A stretch of 64,000 nt of DNA from Thozetella sp. PMI_491 (lineage: Eukaryota; Ascomycota; Sordariomycetes; Chaetosphaeriales; Chaetosphaeriaceae), in the NCBI GenBank assembly GCA_021432635.1, contig MU270027.1, positions 620,001 to 684,000 on the forward strand, read 5' to 3'. Shown here one piece after another: positions 12,301-25,497 of this stretch. Under the pieces are notes generated by a model, which was not told the DNA's origin, ran no database searches, and saw only the letters and a program-made list of their open reading frames with translations. Each line of letters opens with the position of its first letter. The stretch's first letter is position 1. The position numbers were made by a program, and so were the translations under genes.

Positions 12301-15300
12301 CGACTTGATATCCTCAGCGATGAACTTCGAGGCATTGACGAGCTCCCTTCTTCAATCCCAGCCATCTACAGACCGAGTGGCGAGGGCCTCGTCAACCTCC
12401 AAGGCGAGTTTAGTAATGTGTTAAGCGTTTTGGTGAACCACGACATCTCGTCGTCCCACTTTCACTACCTCTCGACTCTATCGGAGAGTGATGCCCAGGA
12501 GCTAGATCTCATCCGAGAAAATACGACTCGTCTGATCCAACGCTTGTTAGGCCGCTTCAGCGCCTTCCAAGACTTGACCATGCCTCTTGTCAGCTTCTTG
12601 CGCTGTCTCGAGGTAGGCTTGTCCTTGTTAGCCAATATTCCCTCTGCTTCCCACAATAGCCAGCAGACTTTAGCATCTCTCGCTCAAGCCACGCCTTTCA
12701 TCAACGGAACTGCGAGGCTCGCTGAAGGTACAGAGCTTCCATTGCGCAGCTTCGAGTTCCTCACTTTCATCCAGAGCATCGTCGCGTTAGAGGGCTTTGA
12801 CGGCCTCTCAGCTTCGCTTCGAAGATTGCTTTTCGACTCGTTCGCGTCTTTCCATGAAGAATGGGCCAAGAAGATCGAAGCAGATCGCAAGGCTGAGGAG
12901 GCGAAGACAAGCCTGTACCGATTCAAGGGCAGCCTCGAAGACGAAGAAGAGTTCGATCAGCAGGACTTTGATGCCCTTTTCCCTACCTACCAGGTTGACG
13001 GTGAGGATGACCAGATACCTAAGAAGCGAGTTCAGCACAGTGTTCGTGACCTTTCGGTTTTGCTGGCGGAGGCGCACGAGAAGATATTCCTTCACACCCA
13101 AGATGCGCAGGAGAGCCTCCAGAGACTCTGCAAACAAGTCGCCCGAAAGTTGACCCAAGACGGCACTTGGGCCTCCGCTGAAGATATCAACAAGGACAAT
13201 CTGCTTCTCCCCGCCACAATACTAATTCTCGACGAGCGCACCCAGGCGCTCAACGCGACGGTAGACGCTTCTGCCTACAACTTCTACACAGATCCCCATC
13301 TCATCGAAGTGCGGCAGGTGCTCGGTCTTGTCCATGATATCAAAACTCGCTTCCAGTATCTCAAGACTGTTGACGAAATCAGCCACCATCAGACCCTCGA
13401 TGACGTGATCATGGCCTGTGACAAGGTTCTAGATATGTCCGCCGATGAACCGCTAGCCATGATAATCACCGGCATTGAACGGTTGCACACTCACGTTTAC
13501 GAGTGGCACGAAGGTGGCTGGGCAAGTCGCATACACAAAGCCCAGGCGCTATTTGAGAGGCTGAGGGACACAATCTGCGATTGGCGACGCCTGGAACTTT
13601 CAAGCTGGGCACGGCTATTCGACATGGAGCAGGTCAAGTGCCGCGAAGATGCCAAGTCCTGGTGGTTCCTCGCCTATAGTGCCATCATCCTTGCCCCTTG
13701 TTCCAGGCTCGAGGAGGGTCAGGACCTGAAGACATACGCCGTTGAGCTACTACACCTCCTCGAGTCTTACTTTTCTGAGACTGTCATTGGCCAATTTACA
13801 CCTCGTCTGAATCTAGTCCGGCAGCTCAAGCGGAACCTGGATCTCCTTGTTCAAGATGGCCCAGATCTGGCTGTCGTCCGCGATGGCGTTCAGAATTTCA
13901 TCGCTTTCTACAGTCGCTACGAACCAAAGGCGATAGAAGCCGTGAAGAGAGGCCGCCTGCCGCTTGACAAGAGTGTGAAAGACGTTCTTTTTATGGCCAA
14001 ATGGAGAGACAAGAATATTAATGCTCTCAGAGAAAGTGCCCGCAAGTCTCATCAGAAGCTTTTCAAGCTAGTCCGCAAGTTCCGCGCGGTCCTTGGGCAG
14101 CCCATGAAACCCATCATTGAACAAGGGCTTCCGGACGAAGAGCACCAAGAGCCTGCCCCCATTGGGGGAAGCCCTGAACTAGACATTGACAGCTCGGCAA
14201 TTTCACTGTCTGCTAATCTGCTTCCTGGCATTCAGAAGCAGGCACAATGGGAGAGGCTTGCGCAACCGGAAATTCTTGCCAAAGCCATGTACAGGCATGG
14301 CTCCTTGCCTGCAGGGGCAATTCAGGCTTCAGAAACACTCGATGCATACATTACAGATCTTGTCTCTGGAATGGCGGCACTCAGGAAGGAAACACCAGGT
14401 GTTCTTACTGATGAGAACAAGGAGCAAGTCAAGCACCTGAAGTCAAGAAAGACAAGACTCTACATCGACACGCTTGCCACAATTCGGCAGATGGGATTCA
14501 GCCGTAGTCTAGGGACCAAGACTCTAGATCGACAGAAGTCTACGCAGCTAGTCCTTAGCGAGACGGGCCTTGTCGACCTTCAATCTGCTGTGAGGCTCGA
14601 GGCTGTGGAGTACTACTACCACAAGACCCTGGATTTGGCACCACGATTCCGCAGTGCCTTGACCGACCACTCCGAAGAGATAAACCGCGAGAATATTAAC
14701 CGGAGCGTTGGCTTCTTGGAGGGGATCCTCTATGTCATGTTCCAGCAAAGACAATACCTCTCGCGGGCCGCGAAAACCCTAAGCGCCTTGGATTGCGCCA
14801 TCTCCTCGATCAAGGACTTGTCTCTGAAGGACATGGGGGGTACCATAATCCGGCAGATGGAATCCACTAATCACCAACAAGTCATTTGCTGGGTGGTACA
14901 GATCCTCCGGCTCGGTATTCGTCTAGTCGAGACACATGCAAAGCTAGGGGGGGTCAATAATAGTCATCCTCAAGCCAAACTCGAAGATCAAGTGGTAAAT
15001 TTCTTGAATTTGGAGCAACAGTTAGACAAACTGCCTAAACTTGTCCCTGGATTCGACTCTTCCCGCCATAAAAACCTTCGAGATCGGATCGATACCGGAT
15101 TGGAGATCTTGGAGAGTGACCTCCGGCAACTTGCACAAGAGCGAACCGACCTTGCCTTTATCATGGAGCAAATCGCGCTCTGGACCAGCGTTCAGCGAAC
15201 AGCAGTGTTGAGCGACGGTCAAGACCACGGTTTTAAGTCTTTTGTTACCGGAGTCATGACTATCTCGAGCAAGATTCTAGTCGCGATTCAGAACTTTGGA

Positions 15301-18207
15301 GCCGAGAGCAAGACTTTACCAGCATCAGTCGAGGAGCCGTCGTGGCTGATACGATACAGCGGAGACTTGTCGAAATCCATAAACGCGCTGCGTATCCAGA
15401 GTATCTGCGATGAAGTCCACGGCATCCTGCAACTACTCAAAAACCTTGATCTGGATGAGCCAGCCAACGGGGAAGCAGCGTCTGCTTTGTTGCGAGTTGT
15501 CCTCCCCGTTCTCCAGCAATATTCGGCAGTCTGCTCCCGAAACGTCGCCCAATATGCCGATTTACACCGCGCGACATCTAAGCTTGGATATACCCTCAGC
15601 AAATCTTTCGTCCAACTTGCGTCACAGGGATTCTGCACACCCAAGGAGCAGAGTGATGAGAAAGGTGGCGATTCAGGCAAGCTCGAGGGTGGCACTGGTC
15701 TCGGCGATGGAGAAGGCGCTGAGGACATCAGCAAAGATATCCAACCTGACGAAGATATGACGGAACTTGCCCAGGAGCCCAATACGCAAAAAGAAGATGA
15801 GATGGAAGATGAAAAAGATGCCGTTGACATGGGCGAGGATGACTTGGAAGGCGACTTGGGCAGCGTCGGAGGCGAAGAGGAAGAAGACGACAAGGACAAC
15901 AAATCAGGGGAAGAAAAGGACGAGGAAGACGAGATGGACGAGGAGGCGGGTGACGTCGATGACCTTGATCCAACGGCTGTGGACGAGAAGATGTGGGATG
16001 GAGAACAAGGCGAGGATGCCGACAAGGACCAGCAAGGAGACGACAATAAGGGGCAAAACAAGGATGACGAACAAGCAGCGGCCGACGACAAAAAGAAAGG
16101 AGAGAAGGACGAAATCAAGCCTGAAGAAGCGGGTGAGGAAGGAGACCCAGACCTAGATGAGGAACTTGCGCAGGAACAGGATGAGGCCCAACAACAAGAG
16201 GAACTCAATCGCCAAGATCAAAACGTACAGGAATCTGAGGCTTTGGATCTGCCAGATGACATGGAACTCGATGGTGATGACGGCGAGTCGGCGTCTGGAG
16301 ATGATGAGCTTGACAACCTCGATCAACTTTCTGACATCGAGAAACCTGAAGAAGCCGACGGGTCAGAGTCTGACACGGAAAGCACCGGAGGGCAGGACCA
16401 TCACGAGGACCCAGCTAAAGGAGACGAGAGCGAAGTAGAGGAAGATGACGTCCAAGCCAATGCCGAAGACCAGAAGATGGACGTGGACCCTGAGGAGCAA
16501 CATGAAGAGCCTCAGGGTGAGGAACAAGAACAAAGTCAGCTTCCGGAGCAACAGGATGAAACCACGGAGCAAGAAAATGTCGCGCCAAGTGAGGCCAAGT
16601 CTGGCGGCGGCCAGGCACAGATGGAGATGGACGGCCAAGATGAAGACAATTCCGAGAGCAAGGCCTCGCAAGCACAGCAAGGTACGAAGGGAGAGGACTC
16701 GGCTGACCAAGATATGTCTGCTGGAAGCAAAGGAGCAGTCTCGAAGTCCGACCAAGAGCAGGCTCAGCCTGAAGACAACCAAGCGGCCGAAGCCCAGGAT
16801 GCGCAACCTTTCAAGAAGCTTGGAGATGCTCTTGAGAGATGGCATCGAAGCCAAAGAGACATCCACGATGCGCCGCAAGACGAGGAGGCCCAGCAGAACA
16901 AGGGTATGGACGAATCCGAGATGGCTCGCGCGGAATTCCAGCACCTTCAGGACGAGGAGGCCGAGGCCGATACGCAGGCTTTGGGGACAGCAACGGACGA
17001 GGAGGCACGCCCCATGGACGACGCCATGGCTATTGACAATGAAGCGGAGGAAACCCAGACCCACATGATGCCGGACGATGTTCAAGATGAACCGGGGCCC
17101 GAAGAAGAGATCCAGGACAGCGAGCACAAGGACGTTGCTGATGTTCCTCCCACTGAGCGGGACAACGATCGGACCGGCGTGGCAACCCATAAGGGTGCTT
17201 ACGACGTTGAAGATGACCCGATGCAGGGGCTCGAGAATGACGAGAACCTCGAGGAGTCGGAAGATGAGCAAATTCAAGAGACATCTACTCAGCTTTCGAC
17301 CACTCACATCACCGAAGTCGAGCAGACGAAACGAGACTTCTCAGAAGCGGTTAACATGTGGACCACCTTCCAGACCAAAACCCACCCTCTCTCACTGTCC
17401 CTCACAGCCCAGCTCCGCCTGATCTTGACTCCCTCGCAGTCCACCAAACTCTCTGGTGCCTTCCGCACGGGTAAACGGCTGAACATCAAGAAGATCATCC
17501 CTTATATCGCGTCGAGTTACAAACGCGACAAGATCTGGATGCGGCGCGCCATCCCAACCAAGAGAGCTTACCAGATACTGCTGTGTGTGGATGACAGCAG
17601 CAGCATGGGCGAGACCTCCTCCGGTGCTTTAGCTCTCGAATCCTTCGTCATGGTCTCTCGCGCCCTAACCCTCCTCGAGGCCGGCCAGGTTGGGGTCCTC
17701 GGGTTCGGCACAGACGTGTTCACTGCACACGACCTGGCCCAGCCCTTCGCTGGCCACGATGCGGGGGCGCGCGTCCTCCAGCGCTTCACCTTCCAACAGC
17801 AGGGCACCGACATGTGCCGGCTCCTGCGGTCTGTGATCGAGCAGTTCCGCAGTGCGCGCCTGCAAAACACGGCGAGCGGTGGTGAAGATCTGTGGCAGCT
17901 AGCCCTCATCCTCTCTGACGGTTTGGTGCAGTCCGGCCACCACGCCCGCATCCGGCCGCTACTGCGGGAGGCCATGGAGGCACGGATCATGGTGGTCTTC
18001 ATTGTCATGGACGATGCCAACAAGAGCAAGGGGGAGAGCGTGCTGACGCTCAAGGAAGCCAAGTTCACCCCAGACGGCGGGATCGTGGTGGAGAGGTATC
18101 TCGACTCGTTCCCCTTCCCGTACTACCTTATGGTACACCATCTCGAGGACCTTCCCGGTGCTTTGGCAGGGCTGTTGAGGACATGGTTCGCCGAGGTGAA
18201 CTCATGA
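3300..18207 (+). CDS. MDN1: Midasin / Rea1, dynein-like AAA ATPase of 60S maturation
   Basis: Three exons, 3300-5774, 5833-6026 and 6081-18207, encode about 4931 aa, the size of yeast Rea1. Midasin removes Rsa4 and Ytm1 assembly factors from pre-60S ribosomes in the nucleolus and nucleoplasm by ATP-driven force. Six AAA modules show Walker A motifs: GVSGSGKTS (residue 307), GETGIGKTT (640), GPTSAGKTS (1083), GETGCGKTT (1371), GNPGVGKTT (1758) and GPSGAGKSA (2069). A long helical linker follows, then a Glu/Asp/Gln-rich region at about 3190-3750. The C-terminal MIDAS domain carries DDSSSMG at 4727-4733, which matches DxSxS. The first intron is 58 nt. The second (6027-6080, 54 nt, phase 2) has no stop and lies between the AAA2 segments NPSGDAGKKDLPIG and LRSRFTEIYV, which are contiguous in the family, so I remove it. 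ATG 3300 is the first ATG in frame. Confidence 0.96.
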
Positions 18208-18748
18208 TCATGCATCGCCGGAGTTGGTTGGCGCGACTGGGTGCATTGTTGCTATTGATATATTTACTGTTCGGGTTGTCTGTTTGATAGCATCAGTTTA
18301 GCGGCAGAAAATATGACTTTTTGATGCTACCTGCTGGCAGTCCCCCAGTGTTACATCCCCCTACTGCCGTGAACTGTTGTTCAGCTAGCCCTAAACCCCG
18401 ATGCACAAGTCACGTCAAGGACAGGAGAGCAAACCAAGAATGATGTTTAAAGGGCTACGCGACTACTATGACGCCTAGTTTTTCAAAACGATGCCACACT
18501 TTCTAGATACGAAATACCCTCTTTCCGGGCGCCTCAACTCCCCATTTTACCTCCAACTGAGTCTCGTTGCCAATCCTCATGCATCCGTTCATACATCACT
18601 AATGCCAGTCTTGAGTGGAAACACTCTGCTCCTAGTCCCTAGTCCCTAGTCCCTAATTCCCTCTCCCCTTCACCATCACAAACATCCTCATAAAGCGATT
18701 CCCGGGCCGCTCCGGCTGGGCCCTGACATTGCCATGGCGACAATAGCT
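18208..18748. other. Convergent 3' region MDN1 / YTA7
   Basis: 541 bases lie between two stop codons. They include a short tandem repeat (18631-18655) and no supported gene. They presumably hold both 3' UTRs. Confidence 0.5.
18631..18655. repeat. Tandem heptamer CCTAGTC x3.5
   Basis: Three perfect copies of CCTAGTC (18631-18651) are followed by CCTA. This is a short microsatellite in the 3' region. It resembles but is not the fungal telomere repeat. Confidence 0.8.
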
Positions 18749-21700
18749 TTACGTTAGATGAACACACGGAGCGTCGATTCTGTCCTGAGATGCCTGTTCC
18801 TGGCTGCTATGCTGGAAGCCTTGAAGATCCTCGATGTCACGGATGGTGTCGTTAAATACCGTCGTCAACGTGCCTAGGACCGTCATGCGGTTCCATTCCC
18901 CGCGGGTGCGCCACAACTCCTCCATAAGCTCGCGGTTGATCTGCTCGAGCTGCTCAATTGTGCACCCCGAGGTGCGATCCGCGAGCGTCTGGTGGAATGC
19001 ATAGATTGGACCCTCATGGATGACAGCTTGTTGTTGCGACGAAGACGACGACGATCCCGAATTGCGAAGCGAGGATGGGTTGCTAGGCTCGTCGTTGAGG
19101 ATGTTGCCCAAGCTGGCAGCGGCGTTGCCACCGGTCCGTTGCGGGGCCTGCGATGAGGTCGGGCTCGTTTGACCGCTACCGGCACTCGAGTAATGGATGA
19201 GGCCTTGTTTGAGAGCAGCGGCCTGCGAATGCGGCCACTGGGCATCGCTCGAGGTGGCGTCGCTCTGTCCACCCTGTGCGCTGTGCCCGCTCATCGGTTG
19301 AGTGTCGGGTAGCTCCTCCGGATTGTGGAAGCCATTCGTCCGCTGGGTGCTGAAGTTACTCGAGCCTCGGTTCGTCGACGGGTCCGACGTCTTGGTCGTG
19401 GATGCGTCATTAATAAGAGCAGACGGAGACATGCCGGCCGGAAGCTGCGTCAATGCTGACGTCTGTGACAGCTGCGTAGTCCCAGCTGTGGCTCTCGTCG
19501 AGTCACCCAGAGTAGCTGGGCCCGTGCGAAGTGGCCATGACGGCGGTCCCATATCGCTAGTGCCAGACATAGGCTGGGTCTCGTCATCCATCCCTCCCAT
19601 TTGGATTTCGTTGGCAGCCGGCTGCGAGGGACTGGTGTCCCCATTAGAAGGTCCAGGAGCTCCTGCGACGCCAGCTTGGCCGCCCGGCAGAGGGCTCATG
19701 ACCTGGAAACGGGCGGCGGTTGTGTGGGGTCCGTGGGGTCCCAAATGGTCGGGCGGGTCAACTCCCACAGGTCCCTGGGAGTCGATGTCCTCGTCTCCCC
19801 GGACATCGGACTGGACCAAATCGACAACCGACTGAAGTGCGGCCCTTTTCTTAGCACGCTCTGCGGCCTCCTTTGCACGCTTTAGCTGGCGCTGATAGAT
19901 CTCCTCGAACCGTATGCCCTGCGTTGTGAGAACGGTCTCGATATCATGTACGTCCACGTAGACGTTTGTCCGAAGCTCTTTAGCCTTGTGCTCTCTTTCG
20001 TGATCACCAATGTTCCGGGCGTCCGTCACGAGCCTTTCGATATCCTGGTAGAAATCACTTGGGCGAGCATAGTAGCCGTTGGCAAGCCGCTCTTCAATGG
20101 TCGTTGTCTCCAAGTTGTAGAAGAACTTGCCGGTGGCGGTATCCCGGATGCCCCCACATCCGTCCTTGTCCTGGGCAATCTCGTACGGACGAAACTCGCC
20201 TTCGGCGATGTCGGGCCGTACATAATTAGGGTCTGCTTCGGCAAATAGATACGAAATCGAAGTCAAGGGGATCACAGGCTGCCTGAACTTGCGATACTTC
20301 CGGTTGATCTGGTCCATGATCGGCTGCAGACGCACTTTAAGGAGATTCAGAGCATGGAGATCTGCCTTCCGTTGCGCCTTGATCTCAGCCTTGGTAAGCT
20401 GCGTGTCTTTGGGGGGCGGCGCGGGCGCAACCGGAAGGTCCTCAAGGACTCGTTTCTTGCGGTTCTCCGGGTTGGGGAATTCGGTCGGCGACTTCTTCAG
20501 GTTGATGATAATGTTGGAGAAGTATTCAAACCGGTTTTCCTAAGCAACCATGGGTGAGCAAGCGAGGAGGTAAAGAAGAGAGAGGGGATGCCTACCCTAT
20601 TGGGCCGTCCAATGACAGCGCGGTTCTTCTTTGAGTAGCCAAAGAAATCCCTGAGCATCCCGGCGTCCAAGTCCTGTATCTCGGATTCGGCGGTTGCTAG
20701 GAGCAAGATTGGGTCAGTAGGCGGGATGGCCCGAAGCATTGTGGCGAATGTGACAATTGCCGCATCTGTCATGTTGAGCCACCAGGATTCGATATTCGGT
20801 ATGTATATTACACTTGGTTTGTACCGCTTCACCTCTGCGAAGAGGGACACCATTACTCTCTCGACAGACTACCAGACCGTCAGCAGGGTAAAGACAGGGA
20901 AAGAGGGCATCAACACTTACTCGATCATCGCCGTTGAGCGTGGCCAAGTCAAAGTTCTGGATATAGACGCCTTCCAGGTGATGCAGAATGGCGGCAGAGA
21001 GGTAACCCTGACCCATGCCTTGCAAACCGGTCAGGAGTAAACGCGGACGGAAGATGCGGGCGCGCTCGAACTCCTGGTTCATGGCCTCCCGGCTCAAGCC
21101 GAAATCCGAATCGTGATACGGTTCGTACATGGCCTCCTCGAGAGCAGTGAGGGGCTTCTTGCGGGGGAAGATGTCACCTAGAGCCTTCACCGTCGCTTTG
21201 AACTGGCTTCGCAATAGAGGCTCGATGCTCTTAGGCAAAGGCATGGCCGCCGAAGTGGTCGCTCGCTCAGATGAGGGAACCATCTTCTTGATGGAGATCA
21301 TGAAATCCGTAGGATGGATGTCAATCTTGTCAGGATCAACAACCAGGCGCTCCTTAGAGGTATACACTTGAGGGTAGGTACGCTGGATAGCGTTTAAGGC
21401 AGACTCAGTGCACATAGCGCGAAGATCCGCACCACCGTATCCCTTTGTCATGCCCGCCAGAACATCCTTGAAAGCATCGGACAAGCCCCAATCCTTGGTG
21501 TGGATGCTGATGATAGAGCGCCTCGCTTCTTTGTCGGGTAGCTTGAAGAGAAACTCTCTGTCGAAACGGCCGGGGCGGCGCAGAGCAGGGTCGATATTGT
21601 CGGGACGATTCGTGGCACCGATAACGATGACTTGACCTCGGCCGTCCATACCATCCATCAGAGCAAGAAGGGTCGAGACAATCGAGGCGTGGATCTGCTC

Positions 21701-23821
21701 CTGCTTACTAGAGCGAACAGGGGCGAGCCCGTCGATCTCGTCGAAGAAGATGATGCTAGGTTGGTTCTTGCGTGCCTCCTCGAATAGGAGTCGGAGCTGC
21801 TTCTCGGCCTCGCCAACCCATTTGCTGAGGGCGTCGGCGCCCTTGCGCATATAGAAGGTGATCTTGCGCCCGCCTGAGCCAATCGAGTTGGCCAAGGCTC
21901 GAGCTAGAAGAGTCTTACCTGTACCGGGGGGGCCATGGAAAAGAACTCCACGCGGGGGTGTGACCTTGAATTTCTGGAAGAGCTCAGGATAAAGAAGAGG
22001 GAGTTGAACCATCTCCTTCAGCTGGTCGATGTGGCCATCCAATCCTCCAACCTTGCTGAAATCGACGCTCATATCCACGCCTAGAGGGTCGGCATCGGCG
22101 AGGGCCTTCTGGTTCTTGATCTTGCCAACATTTGGGGTGGCACCCGCAATGGCACTCTCCAGATCCTTGGCCGGGCCCGGCAAAGCGAAGAGGCCCATTG
22201 GTGGCGCCGCCGACGTGGGTGTCATACCGACCGTGCCTCCCACACCAGACCGCTGGACCATCTCGTCATCGCTGCTGTCCGAGTCGACGCCTCCGGTAGC
22301 GCCTGTTCCCCACGGTCCGGCGAGAAGTGATCCGGCTCCGCCGCCGCCGCCAAACGGTCCATACGTGGTATTCAGGTTGCGCTCCCACATCTGGCTGCTG
22401 CCATTCTTTCCGCCTTTCCTGCCTCGGGCAGGGGTGGCGGTCGCCGGAGCCGGATCTTCCTCCTCTTCCTGCTCGAATGCAGCAGGGTCGAGTGGTTTAA
22501 TGGAATAGTCGACCAACTTAGTTCGCCGCTTCTTAGGCAGGTCCTCGAAGATGATAGACGGCGAGCGCTCCCGGCGTCGCCTGACTCGACTCCTGGAGCT
22601 AGCTCTGAGCTCTTCGAGCTCTTCGACCATTTCATCCTGATCGAGTTCGATTTCCTCATCAGAATCTTCTTTGCGGCTGCCCTTTCCCTTGCGGCGCCCA
22701 CGAGTCGGGACAGGGCTTTCAGACTGGCTACTCTTCCTCCGGCGCCCTGCTTTCGGCGCTGCATCCGAGCCCGACATGTTGTCAGCTGATTCGGGGTCGA
22801 ACTCGCTGCTTCCCTCTCGGGAGCTCTTCTTCGCGCTGGTCTTACGGGTCAGGCGGCGCTTGCTGCCTCTGTGGCCTTCCTCGTCGGCATCATCATCCAT
22901 GGCCGGCCCAGAGATGCTGTTTCGAGTCCGAGCAGATCGACGTACAGGAACATCGTCTTCATCCTCCTCGTCCTCTTCCTCGATTGATGGATGCTGCACG
23001 GGAGCGTCGCCCTGTTCATCCGCAACCTCATTCATGGCGGCATCCTCGTTTGCGATCGCTTCGTCTTTGTCGGCTCCATCCACGGGTTCGGCATCCTGGG
23101 CTTCGGCTTCCAGCGGTGCTTCTTCAACGATCTCGTTGGGCTCACTCTCCTGTTCAGCTTCGGGGATCGAGACAGGCGGCTGCTTCAGTCCCTTTGCGGC
23201 GCGCGTAGCCCGGCCACTCCTAGTTACGGGTTCCGGACTCTTGCTCTTTGCCATCTGAGTGATTCGGCTGTGTCTGCCCGACGTTGAGAGCTCATATAGA
23301 GGCTCTTCAAGCTCCTCCGTTCGCGCCCGAGTCGAGCGTCGCGTGGGAGCTCCGGCGGACGCACCGCTGGTCTTTCGGCCTCGGTTGGCAGCAGCTCGAG
23401 GGTCTTTGAGTGTGACTATACGCGTTTTAGGGGCGCGTGCTTCGTCACCGGAGCCATCCGGATCGTCCGAATCACTTCCGCTGCTTTCTTTGTACGAAAC
23501 TGGTTGCTGGGCCGTTTTTCTCCCTCGCCGTCCTGCTGCGGTGATGGGCGCGTCTTCCTCCTCGTCATCCTCGTCGAAGCCATCATTGAATGATCCTTCC
23601 TCGCCAGAGTCGGATACTTCATCGCCTTCGTCATCCTCAATGTCAGAGCCGTAATAGCCTGACCTTTTGCGAGACTTATTGGATTTCTTACCCCCGCCTC
23701 GCGTCTTTTTCTTGGGTCTGCCACGGGGCTCAACCTCGGTTGGGTCGAAGTCGGTGTCAGCCGAGTCTGACTGGTTGGGGTCAAAACCCTCGAGAATATC
23801 GCGCTTTCGTTTGCTCGGCAT
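18749..23821 (-). CDS. YTA7: Bromodomain-like AAA ATPase, ATAD2 / Yta7 / Abo1 family
   Basis: Three minus-strand exons, 23821-20921, 20868-20596 and 20539-18749, encode about 1654 aa. Yta7/Abo1 is a hexameric nuclear ATPase that loads or removes histone H3-H4 and maintains chromatin boundaries. The first 550 residues are a charged, Ser-rich, disordered tail with basic clusters. AAA1 carries GPPGTGKT at residue 630, FFDEIDG around 692-698 and the arginine region RRPGRFDRE. AAA2 lacks a normal P-loop (GLQGMGQGY), as expected of the family. A divergent bromodomain follows at about 1120-1270 (PVIPLTSISYLF, KFFYNLETTTIEERLANGYY), then a long Ser/Gln/Gly-rich tail of roughly 350 residues. Both introns are phase 0, with GTAAGT and GTAGGC donors. 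The gene is tail to tail with MDN1. I am sure of the family; the N-terminal start is the first ATG. Confidence 0.94.
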
Positions 23822-25009
23822 GCTGTTTGCTATGGCTGTATGTAGGTTGGGACAGGTACAGATCGGATCACCAAAACAGAATGCCGTTTGGTAGATCGAA
23901 AGCTAATGGTGTCGACTGGACCAGCTCAAGTACAATAATTAATGAATAGGCACGAAAAGAAACGTCGCGTTGATCGAGGGGAAGGTTGGTGATTCCAAGG
24001 TGATGGAGGAGGGATGAGCAAGAAGCGAGAGGGCGACTGCAGCGGGTCAGTAATTGACACGTCGGCCCAGAGCAGAGCGCAACCAGAAAATCGAGTCAAA
24101 GTGAGGTCGGTGAAGAACAAGGGGCGATGGCGGGAGGGGTTTACTACTCACATGTTTTGATGCAGAACCTCCTTGACAGTCGAGAAAGGTGGGTGGCTGC
24201 AGAGACCAACGGCGTTTGGGAGGCGGCGCGATGCGCGCGACTAGGCTGGACACGCGGTCGCCCAAAGCCGACGACGTATGAAAGGTCGGGGGGAGGGAGA
24301 GATCAGAAGCAGCCTCGATGGGGAACAAAAGTACCAGAAAGACTGAACGAAGCTAAGATGTCCGCGACGAAGGGCCTCGCGACGGGTTGGCTCGAAGGCG
24401 AACTTGGCAAAATCGAGATGGTCGCGCGTCCCCTGGGACGGGATTGTGGTTAGACTCCTGGCCAATGGGCGGGATGCCTACTTCCGAAAAGTGGGTCCTA
24501 GCTGTAGGCACCGGGGGCTGATTGTGAATCACCTCAAAAAATTTCACCATCGACCTTCGGGTCGCAACCGCGACCGCGTCTGGGCCACAAATTGCCATTG
24601 AATACGCTTGATGCAAGAATATATCCTCCTGATGGGGGGATGGATGCTCATCGGCCCCGATCTCCACAATAGCACAATTGCAGCCTCCCAGCCCGCCGGT
24701 ACGAAGCAACTCTCCCGATGCAATATTTGCGGAATCAAACGTGAAAACACGAAGAAAGAGCATCGCGACCAGCTATTCTCGAGTGACAGTGTCGTCATAT
24801 GTCATGGCTGAGATGGCAGTTAGGTTGAGGGTTGCGGGGAATCCCCACGTGGCCCCCTGAATGCGGCTCAACCAAAGGACAACATCGATCGGCCACCGCT
24901 TTCAAGCCTTACCCGGGCGGGACCGCGGGGACGACCCTCGTAGCTAGGCTTGGTCTGTGCCGAGCCGGGTTAAAAGCTTTTGGCGTGGTAAAAAGTGCTC
25001 GACTGCGCC

Positions 25010-25046
25010 GGTCGGTCTCTTAAAGCGCGATTCTGTGAGACCGGCC
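25010..25046. repeat. Inverted repeat, 10-bp stem
   Basis: GGTCGGTCTC (25010-25019) can pair with GAGACCGGCC (25037-25046) through ten base pairs with one G-U wobble, leaving a 17-nt loop. The role is unknown; it lies about 470 bp past the RPA49 stop. Confidence 0.5.
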
Positions 25047-25103
25047 TCGAGTCGATGCCCCGCATAGCTTGCCGTGCCCAAGGACGCCCCCTCCTCCCTC
25101 TGC

Positions 25104-25137
25104 GGGCATGGCCGGTTCCTGGCGGCCGGCCACGCCC
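25104..25137. repeat. Inverted repeat, 12-bp stem
   Basis: GGGCATGGCCGG (25104-25115) can pair with CCGGCCACGCCC (25126-25137) with one G-U wobble and a 10-nt loop. It lies 58 bases after a similar hairpin. Confidence 0.5.
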
Positions 25138-25497
25138 TCCTCTTTTCCCACTCCGAGATTGGCCCTCCTTTGGCTCGCTCACGGTGGATTCGTCGGTTGC
25201 GTGAAGGTTCAGAGAAGGTCGAAGCAATACCATTGATCCTTTTGTAGGTAGTGTGCCATCTAGCTATCTATGTAGCGGGAAGCCTGTATCCCTACGGGGG
25301 CGATAAGGGCCTGGCGCCCAGATCCTGCCAACAGCCTAAGTCTCGCACCAGTCCGGATGCTGGTCATAGGACCGCCACACAGGCTCTTCCTCCCGTCCCC
25401 GTCCCCCACCTCCTCAGCAAGGGTCTTATGTACAAGGATGTGAAGGACCACAAGCACGATCGACCGCAACCTTTAATCAAGTCTGATATCCTGACCG

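Larger units (their letters stand above)
23822..25497. other. Intergenic DNA upstream of YTA7, downstream of RPA49
   Basis: About 1.7 kb with no supported gene. Open frames on both strands are short and have no family features. It must hold the YTA7 promoter and leader and the RPA49 3' end. Two GC-rich inverted repeats occur at 25010-25046 and 25104-25137. Confidence 0.5.

Noticed and set aside
15288-17307. Long antisense open frames (306 and 314 codons) opposite the midasin acidic region
   Set aside because: The Glu/Asp-rich codons on the + strand create stop-poor Ser/Leu-rich frames on the other strand. No domain or splice evidence.
18631-18658. Telomere-like CCCTAA near the heptamer repeat
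   Set aside because: A single occurrence at the end of a CCTAGTC microsatellite; not a telomeric tract.
24127-24453. 108-codon + strand frame upstream of YTA7
   Set aside because: Composition is not protein-like and it lies in the expected YTA7 promoter or leader.
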